Shown here in pieces: positions 49,376 through 58,402 of a stretch of 64,000 bases of DNA. Under the pieces are notes generated by a model that ran no database searches, was not told the DNA's origin, and saw nothing but the letters and a program-made list of their open reading frames with translations. A program made the translations under genes and the position numbers. The stretch is from Botrytis cinerea B05.10 (Eukaryota > Ascomycota > Leotiomycetes > Helotiales > Sclerotiniaceae): contig NC_037314.1 in assembly GCF_000143535.2 (NCBI RefSeq), forward strand, positions 1,488,001 to 1,552,000, in the 5' to 3' direction. Each line of letters opens with the position of its first letter. Position 1 is the first letter of the stretch.

Positions 49376-49612
49376 TGGTACGCGAATACTAGCGTACTAG
49401 AGTACCCTAGGTATATATAAATAGCTTCTACATAGTACAACAAGAATTTCGTTCTTCTTTCACACTTTCTTCTTTACATTTAGTGACTATTTGTTCGAAA
49501 TACATATTCGTATTAGAACACAATCATACCTCCGGGAGTGAGTTTTCTCATACCCATCATACTTATCAGCGACATTCAACGTTCTCAAGATACACATCTT
49601 TCTCTTAATTCA
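49376..49612 (+). repeat. 3' LTR of the TRIM-like element
   Basis: It starts TGGTACGCG directly after the polypurine tract and ends TTAATTCA. Relative to the 5' copy it carries a deletion of about 12 bp near the middle, around the TTTAGTGACTATTTG segment, plus scattered substitutions. Confidence 0.75.
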
Positions 49613-49695
49613 TATATACTATTATTCGTGGCCAAAAATTATTTAAAATATTCAAATAATCTACAGTATTTTTTTTAAAAATATTCAAACAATAT

Positions 49696-49866
49696 AGAAT
49701 GCTCAAATTATTTAGGATATTCAAATAATCTAAAACATTCAAACAATTTAAAACATTCAAACACTCTAGAATATTTGAACAATCTAGAGCATCTAAAATA
49801 TTCAAACAATGTAGAGCAGTCAAATAATCTAGAACATTTAGATCACACAAAATATTCAGACGATTT
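49696..49866. repeat. 18-bp AT-rich tandem repeat, block 2 (about 9.5 units)
   Basis: Same unit and same orientation as block 1. Nine units keep the 18-bp step; the only length change is an extra half unit of 9 bp near 49786-49812, which also preserves the codon frame. Decayed copies reach back to about 49636, next to the 3' LTR. The same array on both sides indicates that the LTR element lies inside an originally continuous repeat. Confidence 0.82.
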
Positions 49867-50057
49867 ACGGAAAGCAATTATATCCATCCATCTACAAACT
49901 AACAAAATCAAGACAAAAGAGGACCAATCCATCTCACACAAGTGGTTCATTGGATTTCAAAGGTTTGGGGAAGAAAAAAATTGACAAAAAAAAAGAAGCG
50001 GCACCCTTTGATCTCAGATTTAAACTGAGTATGGAATGAAAGAATGTTCTGTAGAGA

Positions 50058-50129
50058 ACCTTCTAATAGGAATCGAACCAATATCTCCGGAATCAAAATC
50101 CGACGTGCTAACCATTACACCATAGAAGG
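50058..50129 (-). tRNA. tRNA-Gln (anticodon UUG)
   Basis: On the reverse strand the 72-nt sequence folds as a cloverleaf. The 7-bp acceptor stem CCTTCTA pairs with TAGAAGG. The D arm is GTGTAATGGTTAGCAC. The anticodon stem TCGGA/TCCGG carries loop TTTTGAT, giving anticodon TTG (reads CAA, glutamine). The T loop TTCGATT sits on a stem with one T-T mismatch. A and B box-like elements (TGGTTAGC, GGTTCGATTCC) are present. There is no intron and CCA is not encoded. Confidence 0.85.
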
Positions 50130-50889
50130 GATTGTCGCCAAATTAGATATGTGCAGCACGTCAGTTTAATAATATAAAGGAATTGTGCGTGCTAGCCCTA
50201 ATACACCCCACACAAAGTGGCAACTCTTGGAGGGGCTGTCAGCACGTGATAGTGGGGGTAATTGCAAGTTGGTGTTGAGGTAGAGTGGAGAATGACTTTG
50301 GGGAACTGAGACGAGGGAAATTTCTTTTGGATTACTTGAGATTTAGTCAGTATGATGTATGTTACATTGTAGCAGGATAGATATTTTTAGGCGACGACTA
50401 GCTTTGAGGTCTCGCTTGACTGTCTGCACCTTCCATATATATCACGATCCTTTCCTCGACTCCATTTCTATGGTAAACAGCTTGCGGGTATGTGTTCAAG
50501 TCTTCTCGAACATTTGAATATTTTGCAATATTCAAATTGTTTCGGACATTCAAGTCTTTTGCAATGTACAAATCCTTTTGGACATTCAAATCATTACAAA
50601 TTTCAGAATTATGTTAGATCGCTATGTATTTACACTATTTCAAGCATTTAAGTCATTGTATACATTTAGATCCGTTCATTCATGCGAATCATTTTGAACA
50701 TCCATATGCCCGCTTTAGAATCTGGCCTTAAAATGACCATTGTCTATTCAATTATTCATGTATTTTATCCCCGAACCTAAAGGTATCCCAATATTAATAT
50801 GGCCTATCTAATCCCAATCCAACCAGCCTTTTATGTGTTCACCATAACCCATACCGCTTATTTTAATACTTCAAATCATATATCAAAAT
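50130..50889. other. Spacer between tRNA-Gln and GT2 gene
   Basis: Apart from repeat block 3, this holds only AT-rich sequence, including the GT2 3' end. No gene is supported. Confidence 0.5.
50490..50597. repeat. 18-bp tandem repeat, block 3 (six units, diverged)
   Basis: Six units with an exact 18-bp step but a different variant (GGACATTCAAGTCTTTTG / CAATRTWCAAATYSTTTY alternating). The reverse strand reads as hexapeptides such as NVQKDL, YIAKDL and NVRNNL. It lies on the far side of the tRNA gene from blocks 1 and 2, and decayed copies trail to about 50700. Confidence 0.75.
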
Positions 50890-52857
50890 CTACCCAAGTA
50901 AAGCCCAATACAAACTCCCCACCGACGTTGCTCCCGCAAAAATCATTGCCTCTATCATAAAGGCTGGCGCGAGATACGATGTAACCCATCTCGCAACCGC
51001 CGCTCCCACAAAGCCCATCCAAATGACCACTGCAGTCGTACTCCACAGGTTATCCCAACCTGCAAACCTCGATTTCTTCTGTTCATTCGCACTTCTCATG
51101 CTCGTTCCCCATCCCCCCTCTAAGACCGTAACAACAGACCAGAACATGATTCCCGGTAGAGGCAGTTGATAGAATATCTGAGAAAGAACGAGATATTTAA
51201 TACTAGCCACGTGTGATTTATTACGCCAAAAGTTGTAACATGTACATAAAGCCACACGGAGAACGAAATCCCAGGATTGGAATGCATGGACTGTGTAACC
51301 TGTGAATACGTAACGAATAGTAAAGACACCAATAATCAATGGTCCATAGAAACGACGCATAGCTGTTACGAAAAGGATGACACCGTGGATAGAGTAGATT
51401 TGCGGATATTGGAAACATTCGATATGAGTAGCACGGGCCCAACGCATTTGTTGGAGGAGCCAGCGAAGAAGTGTGGTAGGGGTATCGGTGGAAGCGAGCG
51501 CGGAGGTGTTAAAGGTTACTTTCCAGTTTTGGAGGAGGAGATTGGTAGTTAGATGACGATCTTCGTTGACGACCGTTTTGACTCCAAGAGAAGTCTGTGT
51601 GTACCATGGCAGAAGAATAGACTCAAGGGCAATAAGACGAAAAGCGGCACATGGACCAGGTTGACAGTCTACAGCGTCTACGGCTCCGGTTTGTCCACGT
51701 GTAATAGCTAACCTGCAATGCGTCATTAGAAATCGAATTCTTTCATATAATCAGATAAATGAATGACTTACTCAGACCAATAAGCTGCACTACCCAAAGC
51801 TGCAATTGCACTCTCTTGATCATTATGAATGCTCAGCGCTGAGCAACTTCCTCCAATTAACGGATCCGCAGACATACACCCGACTGTTTGGTACAAAGTA
51901 TCCGGATAAACGATGGTGTCAGAATCGCTAGTCCACAAGTATTCAATGTTGTTCGCATGTCCCAATGCCAACGCGAAAACCATATTGGTAAACATGATAT
52001 CTTTCTTGCATTTATGGGGTTGGTAAAGACATATTGGGTGAAGAGATTTGGTTTTTGAATCGCGGGACGGTGATAGAGCATTATGTTCACGAAGGGTTGT
52101 GAGCGCTTTTTCGAATACAGTGCGAAAGGCATAGGCATGGGCTTCGGATAGAAGAGCGGGGGGGACATCTGTGGAGTCAAATGCTGTAGGTGTGGATGCC
52201 CATTTTGTGGATGAGGACTTTTCGTCATAAAGTTCGCGGGTGATGTAGTTTTGAGCAATGCGGACAGCGAGAGGACCATATGGTTCTTCAATGTGAATTT
52301 TTAGAAGATCTGGAAATACCTTCAGAAGAATAGTTGTTAGTCTTTTTGTGTTTCTAGACTACTGCTGAGCAGTTTTGGGGGTTGGGGTAGGGAATACACA
52401 CTTGCTGTGCCACAGAAACCATCTCCATATCTCCATCATGATCCCCATCGATTCCAATGAGCATAATATCTAGGCCCGGGGAATTATGATAACTCTGCAA
52501 ACATCTCCTCCACAGGTTTGCCTCCTCACGATATCCCACTACAGAAGCAATACACCTCGCAGCCACGTCATCTTTTGTCTGAACTCCCTTCTCTGCATCT
52601 TGTAAAGAAAGTTTCTGCTCCAATTGTTTGACTCTTTCCACGTTTTTTCTGCGATTAATCTCCGCTAGGGAAATCTGCCATATGCTTTCAAAGGTGATTG
52701 GGGCAAATGTGACAAATCTTCTGAAATAACGGAAAATGAAAAAGAATGTGACGACGCAAAGAATGCTGTTGAGGATTTGCCTATGAAAGGACGGTAATAC
52801 AGGTACCACAGCCATGGCTCCTCTTTCACACTCAAAGAATTTAATCTGATGGCACAA
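50890..52857 (-). CDS. Family 2 membrane glycosyltransferase (608 aa, three exons)
   Basis: This is a processive-type GT2 enzyme of the fungal group that includes the GT2 protein needed for hyphal growth on solid surfaces in plant pathogens; the product is a cell-surface polysaccharide of unknown structure. Exons on the reverse strand are 52857-52402, 52319-51772 and 51712-50890, with introns of 82 and 59 bp, totalling 609 codons. A transmembrane helix lies at about 28-45. The catalytic core has a DSD motif (WTSDSDT, 284-286), an ED pair (VVNEDRH, 385-386) and the Q-x-x-R-W motif (QQMRW, 422-426). At least four more membrane helices follow to the C-terminus. The start could instead be the Met at residue 15 (52815). 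It is divergent from the glycosyltransferase gene at 53651. Confidence 0.88.
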
Positions 52858-53650
52858 ACGAGTGGGTGACCAAAAGAATGTATAAAATAGCTTTGAACAA
52901 TGAAAAGAGTGTCACTAGAACATTTTCTACTGCAGCCCATGCAGCTAAGTCTTTATACTTATGGTGATCATATTGGCTTGACCTTGTCTCTCCTTGCTAG
53001 GCTAATCGGTCAAGTCGCGGGACTTTAGAGCTTAGTATTTTAGGATGACGATCAAAATAAAACAATTTTTGTCGTCTACTCCGTATACAGGGAAGCACAT
53101 ACTAGGTAACGAGTGTAGGCAGGAAGGCAACAAACCTTAGTGTGCTGCATCAAGATGAAATGGTAATTTCTGCTAGCCTCCCATGTCATTAAAACCCTTC
53201 GAGAACTTTTTGACTACAAGGTAGCATTTGGTAGCCTTGCATATGGCCCATTGTAATTGGGTTGATCATAGAGTAAGAGTGGGGATAGACTGAATCACTC
53301 CGTGCAGAATTCCGAGGGAGAACCCTTGATGTGCTCCAGGTTAATTCTTCACGTAAACCTTATTAATAACAAAAGCCCCTTTGTCTGACATAAGAAGTAA
53401 ACCGGTGGTGGGAATGAGTAGATCAGGGCTCCCCTGCCTCATGTGGACCTTTCCAAATTCTTGGCTCGTATTGTCAACATCCTTGTATCGCATTTGTTGA
53501 AGCCCTCTACAATAATTCGTATCGCCCATAAGCATCGAATGCATAAACCCCACCGTTTCTCTGAAGATTGTTGAATCTATCAGATCTATACATATCCCTC
53601 GTCGTATATTTTCCTATGAGGATCATGGTAGATGTTGCGGCTGAAGAATA
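52858..53650. promoter_or_regulatory. Divergent intergenic region, GT2 / type II glycosyltransferase A
   Basis: This spacer of 793 bp separates two divergent glycosyltransferase genes and should contain both promoters, giving an opportunity for co-regulation. A 70-codon frame on the reverse strand (53341-53553) is open but isolated, and I do not accept it as a gene. No specific binding site was recognised. Confidence 0.45.
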
Positions 53651-55260
53651 ATGCTATTCCTTAGAGGTCCACGAGGTCTTGCATTGATTTTTGTCATATT
53701 GAGTTTTCTGACGGTTTATTACGGCTACTTGAGGCTTGATGTGCATCCGAAGCTACACGATGGCAAGGTCGCTGTATCACCTCATACGGAAGTTCTAGTT
53801 GAACCTGGATGGCTAGCAGACGAGAAGCCCACGAAGTCTGCGGAGAAGGTGGTGTATCCATCAATATCATCCCACCCTGAGCCCAGCGCTACACCCAACA
53901 TTGCCTCTACGGTGCCAAGTCCAGAGCTATCAGTGCCATCATCTGACATTTTGTTAATCATCAAGACTGGTGCAAGCACGGCATGGCGTCGAATGCCTAT
54001 GCAACTGTTAACGACATTGTCAAGTTTGCCAAACACCGTAATATATTCGGATCTCCAAGAGAATCTTTCTCATGAAATCCAGACAGTGGACGTTTTGAAA
54101 AACGTGAGCGATACTTTGCAGATACATGACACAATTGCGTACGACATATACCAAGATCTACATACCAACATTCATGCGTACAGAGAGCAAGCTCAGCTCC
54201 CGGGCGATGAACCTGAACTTCCACCCGGGGATAAGCCAGGCTGGAAACTAGACAGATACAAGTTCCTTCCCATGTTAGAGCATGCCCAGAGGAACTTTCC
54301 CGGTTTCAAATGGACTGTGTATATCGAAGACGATACTTTCGTCTTTTGGACGAATCTCCTCCGATGGCTGGCAACACTCTCAGCTGACGATGAACCGGTA
54401 TATTATGGTGCTTCCGCGGGAGAAAGCAATGCGACATTTGCACAAGGAGGTTCAGGAATCGTATTCTCTCGGGCCTTGATGAAATCTATTTTCACTGGAC
54501 CTAAAACTCCCACTCTGCAAGAGTATGCCAAATTCACTGCAAGCGCTTGTTGCGGCGACATGGTTCTTGGCAAAGTCTTGCGCGATCATAATGTGCTTGT
54601 AAACAGGGGGGAATATGGCCCAGTGTCATTCAGACCCGAACCACCCTGGAAAACAGGATTTGACGAGTTCTCATGGTGCAAACCAATCTTCACATTTCAT
54701 CATTTGCACCAGAGAGATCTGGTTCAGCTGGCATTATTGGAACGCCAGCATAGTCAAAGTAACCTTGATTCGGTAAGTCGTCATCTCATTAATATCGTAC
54801 CCTAGATAATGTTAACAAAACATGCTAGCGACCAATCATATTTCGCGATATTTTCCTTACAACAATATCACCTTACCTCAAAGACCGCCGCGACGATTGG
54901 GACAATTCCGCATCTCGTTACAAACTCACAGAAAACATCACCACAATCATCGATTACCCCTGGGGTCCACCTGCTCCCGTTGTAGAAGATAAAGGCGCTC
55001 TTCAGCAGGCTTATACTTCACCTGAAGCGTGTCTCGCGGCGTGCGTCGCGTTATCTACTTGCCGCATTTGGAGGCACGAAATCAACAACGAAAATGAGAA
55101 AAGCTGCAGTTTGGATGTGGTGGTAATTTTAGGAAGGCAAATCGAGGGACGGGCTTCATGGGATAAAAGGGTGATAAACAGTGGATGGATGATCCAGAGA
55201 ATCAACGAGACGTTAATGGAGGATAAATGTGAGGTCGTTGCGTCGCCTTGGGGTTTGTGA
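53651..55260 (+). CDS. Type II membrane glycosyltransferase-like protein A (517 aa, two exons)
   Basis: Exons are 53651-54772 and 54829-55260, with a 56-bp intron. An N-terminal signal anchor (about 9-27) precedes a Ser/Pro-rich stem. The luminal catalytic domain (about 98-365) resembles fungal GT31/Fringe-like enzymes: LLIIKTGASTAWRRMPMQLL, a YSDL strand, WTVYIEDDTF with the acidic metal-binding triad E226-D227-D228, GGSG at 266-269, CCGD at 300-303 and HHLH near 350. The second exon adds a cysteine-rich tail (EACLAACVALSTC and SCSLD) resembling a PAN/Apple module. It is a clear paralogue of the gene at 55794-57290, with which it converges; the EDD motif sits at the same residue number in both. 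It probably acts in the Golgi; donor and acceptor are unknown. Confidence 0.82.
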
Positions 55261-55793
55261 TTGTATTGACTGGGTCTGTACATTGAACAACGATTGTTTC
55301 TCACGACAATAGAATGTGAATTTAATTGAAATACGGGCATGTAAGTACTAGCGTTATTTTGGAGTTTGTCGTTTTGTTCAGGAGAGGAAAGTGCGATGGA
55401 TAGAATAGGCGAACTGGTTAAGGAAGGAAAAGGGTCAAGCATAGCGTATCATGAAATGCCAAAAGAAACATTTGTGATAAAAAAAATTAAGATGAGGTTC
55501 AAAGTTTTGCTCTTTATATTCTCCGTAATGGAGTTGGCCTTTATTCCTACACTTGAGTGGATGATTGAATTTTGCCTGTTGGCTAAATGAAATATTTTAC
55601 ATGCTCGTACTCCCAACTGTAGCTCACGTAGATAAATCGGTACTGGCACATAAGATTGCAGACACAGGCTCTATAAATAGCTCATCATGTATTATCAGAT
55701 TGAATCATATTATTATATTTAAAATATCGTTCGCCAATATATATATGCATCAAAACCCAAAACGCCGAGCCTTTAGGTCTGGAGCCTTCAAGT
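55261..55793. other. Convergent spacer between the paralogous glycosyltransferase genes
   Basis: This 533-bp AT-rich spacer contains the 3' ends of both genes. Short open frames on each strand lack any domain. No inverted repeat or mobile-element end was recognised. Confidence 0.5.
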
Positions 55794-57290
55794 CTAAAAG
55801 TCCAAAGCACCACATTCCTTCTTTTCGAGAACCTTCCCAATTCTATCCACCATCCACCCACTTTCCATATAAACACCTTCGTTAACCTTCGCTCCCATCG
55901 CCGCAGTGTGATCAAGATGGCAATTATCATCTTGATACTTCCAGGTCAAACATTTATCCCAGTCCACACAAGCCTTTTTGCAATTTTCTTTCGATGCCCA
56001 TGGTCTTGCATTCTTTTGAGCAGCAGTGAGCCCCTTTAATTCGGGAGTCCATGAATCTTCCGTCGACGAGAAAGACTTGGCTGCTGCATAATTATCCCAT
56101 TCTGAGCGTGCAGCAACTAGTTTTGGAGCAAAGAAATGTTTGAAAACATCGCGATAACGTATGCGTCCCTTTCCTTTCGTCTCTTGCATGAACTTATTTT
56201 CAAAAACGAACAATTGTGAAATATCCGCTTGATGGACTTTATGGATATTCATGAGTGGCGAACACCAATTCCAGTCGCCAAAACCAATTCTCCATGTTGG
56301 AAGGGACTGCAAGGCAGCCCATCCGCCTCCATCCAATTCCTTGAATCGCTCTACGCCCATCTCTTTCATGGCATGGGAAAGCACCTGATCTCCACAACAA
56401 TGCTCCTTCGCATAAGATTCGTACTTGTCAGCCAGAGTCTTCTCTGCACCAAATGAAGTTGCCATAGCCTTTCCTGAAACAGCGAATCCGGAACCACCAT
56501 GAGCAAAATCTTCACCCATTTTGAAAGCTGGCGAGCCAATTAAAAGAGGGGATGTGTGGTCTAAAGTCGCGAGCCATGCATAAAGTGTCTCCCAAAAGAA
56601 ATAGTTATCGTCCTCCATATACACATACCATTTCTTCCCAGGGTGATGAATAGCAGCATGTTGGAACATGGGCAAGAACTTGTATTTGTCCAATCTCCAG
56701 CCACCCGGTAAGTACGAATCTCCCTCCATGCTTGCACTCTCTTGATACAAGTTGTCGTTGAGAGCTTCTTTGGCCTTGTTATAGAGTTCAAAGTCAGGTG
56801 ATGCTTTGAGCGTTGCCGATACGTTTGCGAGAGAATCAATAACTGGATTTCCGTTGATGTTGTCCGCGACGTCAGAGTAGTAGACGATGTTTGGAGTGAG
56901 TTGTTTGTTGCCCAATGTGGTCGACATGTGCATGGGCATCCTCCTCCAAATGGACGTAGCACCGGTCTTGACCAAAATGACGACATCCTTCGGATCAAGA
57001 CCTGTATTACTGTAGATCCTGCTTGGTTCTTCTGCTACCGGCTTTACATCGCTGTTGTCGTCGCTGATTGGCGTGGATGCTGAAGGAGTTGTGGATGGTA
57101 AATCCGGATTTATAGAATAATCTTGCAATAATGAACTGTCATCTGTCGCATCCCATTTTGCTGATCTATCAACAAACAGAACATTGTTTTCGCTCAATCC
57201 CATAACAACGAATATTGCGACAAGAAAACCAATCCATAAGTATCCCTTGAAATGTCGAGGCAAGAAAGCCCCATATTGTGAGGTTGACAT
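55794..57290 (-). CDS. Type II membrane glycosyltransferase-like protein B (498 aa)
   Basis: This paralogue of protein A is a single exon. A short cytosolic N-terminus is followed by a signal anchor at about 17-32 (YLWIGFLVAIFVVMGL) and a stem. The catalytic domain has VVILVKTGATSIWRRMPMHM, YYSDV, WYVYMEDDNY with E226-D227-D228, HGGSG at about 265 and CCGD at 298-301. GDWNWCSPLMNIHKVHQADI matches EFSWCKPIFTFHHLHQRDL of protein A. The tail (about 420-498) has ENCKKACVDWDKC and DNCHLD, a PAN/Apple-like cysteine pattern, and ends CGALDF. It lacks the intron that protein A has before its tail. Retention of all motifs argues that both copies encode active enzymes. The substrate is not predictable. 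Confidence 0.82.
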   Translation of the reverse strand: MSTSQYGAFLPRHFKGYLWIGFLVAIFVVMGLSENNVLFVDRSAKWDATDDSSLLQDYSINPDLPSTTPSASTPISDDNSDVKPVAEEPSRIYSNTGLDPKDVVILVKTGATSIWRRMPMHMSTTLGNKQLTPNIVYYSDVADNINGNPVIDSLANVSATLKASPDFELYNKAKEALNDNLYQESASMEGDSYLPGGWRLDKYKFLPMFQHAAIHHPGKKWYVYMEDDNYFFWETLYAWLATLDHTSPLLIGSPAFKMGEDFAHGGSGFAVSGKAMATSFGAEKTLADKYESYAKEHCCGDQVLSHAMKEMGVERFKELDGGGWAALQSLPTWRIGFGDWNWCSPLMNIHKVHQADISQLFVFENKFMQETKGKGRIRYRDVFKHFFAPKLVAARSEWDNYAAAKSFSSTEDSWTPELKGLTAAQKNARPWASKENCKKACVDWDKCLTWKYQDDNCHLDHTAAMGAKVNEGVYMESGWMVDRIGKVLEKKECGALDF

Positions 57291-58402
57291 CTTTGAAGAC
57301 CGTCGAAGTAACTCAAGTACAGGATATGAAGAACCTGAGAAACTCTAAAGCAGTCCAAAAGATGAATGAAATAAACTTGACAAGTTCCAGTCAGGGGAGG
57401 GAATCATTGGCATGTAAGTGTCAAGACAAAATTTATATGAGATTTGCCAATGCTTGTTAGTTGTCATGCAAGCCTCGTCTAACCGTCTGACAATGCATGG
57501 CGTATACGTACAAGGACAAGGGATCATGCGGGTTATATTATGGTGTGGGGCTTAGATCAGGCTAGAATACGAACTCTCCTTATCAAGTTTGGTAGCCTTG
57601 CATACTTAGATTCCACTTTATACTTTTCGAGTAGAGTCCGGAGAAAATTGCAGAAAGGAGGTCTCCGATTTGAAAAGATCAATGGGTAAATCCCCTGCTC
57701 GTTAAGCAAAAGTTCTCGGCATTAGGCAGGCACTAGGCACGACAAGGCACTCGTGAGTCGTGAGGTGAACATCTTTCAACGGTCCCCTTTGCCTAGCCAA
57801 TAGTGCCATAAATTCTCAAATCGGCAGTTCTCTATCATGTGATAAACTGGGCTTATGGGTCTTCTTCTGCGGTCCTGAGTGCTGACTGACTCTTAGATTC
57901 TTATACGAAAACTAAAACATGAAGATCTTCTACCGTTAACATTCTTTAGCCGCTCGTATTCCATTGTCTGTGGATATTTCAACTCAGAATCTTTCGAGGA
58001 GTCGCGATTTGGTGATGTTATATTAATCCAACGTATAATTCAATTTAAAGCTACATGAATTCGTATACACCCGTAGTGAGACCGCGGAGTTGAGACAAAG
58101 TTTGTCCAGGTCTTTTATCCCCTACAGGTTTGCTTCCAAAATATTCCATGCAAGGACTATGAATGTGAATTAATGTCCGTTCCGGAAAATATCCAGCTGC
58201 AGGTCCCTCCAGTGGTTCCCGATCGAAGGTTTGAATTGCAACATCTAATCGACAGCCTTACCAATGAGACATGGTTAGCTTCAAGCATGTGTGTTATTTT
58301 AAGATTTTAAATCTCCGGCTTGTCGCCGGTAACTTCATAGGTATATTAAACCAAGACTTTTGGGGTATAAACCTCGGGAGCGTATACATTCAGGGTTTAA
58401 AT
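57291..58402. other. Intergenic region upstream of glycosyltransferase B
   Basis: No gene is supported. GGCACTAGGCAC-type short direct repeats lie near 57724-57755. A segment near 58215-58275 on the reverse strand vaguely resembles a decayed tRNA but does not form a complete cloverleaf. Confidence 0.5.

Larger units (their letters stand above)
48617..49612 (+). mobile_element. LTR element with no recognised protein, TRIM-like (about 1 kb)
   Basis: Two direct repeats, 48617-48865 (249 bp) and 49376-49612 (237 bp), both begin TGGTACGCGAATACTAG and end in CA (TCTCTTGATCA and TCTCTTAATTCA), as retroviral-type LTRs do. Both carry a TATA-like box (ATATAAATAGC) about 45 bp in. The 510-bp interior has no gag, protease, reverse transcriptase or integrase. 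Directly before the 3' copy is CGAGGGGGGCATT, a good polypurine tract, so the element reads left to right. Size and content fit a terminal-repeat retrotransposon in miniature or a deletion derivative of a Copia-type element. I found no clear target-site duplication, and the two LTRs differ at many positions, so it is old and depends on other elements if mobile at all. Confidence 0.78.

Noticed and set aside
48610..49620. Target-site duplication around the LTR element
   Set aside because: The five bases before the 5' LTR (TTTAG) and after the 3' LTR (TATAT) do not match, so no duplication is claimed.
58215..58285. tRNA-like sequence on the reverse strand
   Set aside because: D-loop-like and T-loop-like words are present, but no acceptor stem pairs and the anticodon arm is imperfect, so no cloverleaf can be supported.
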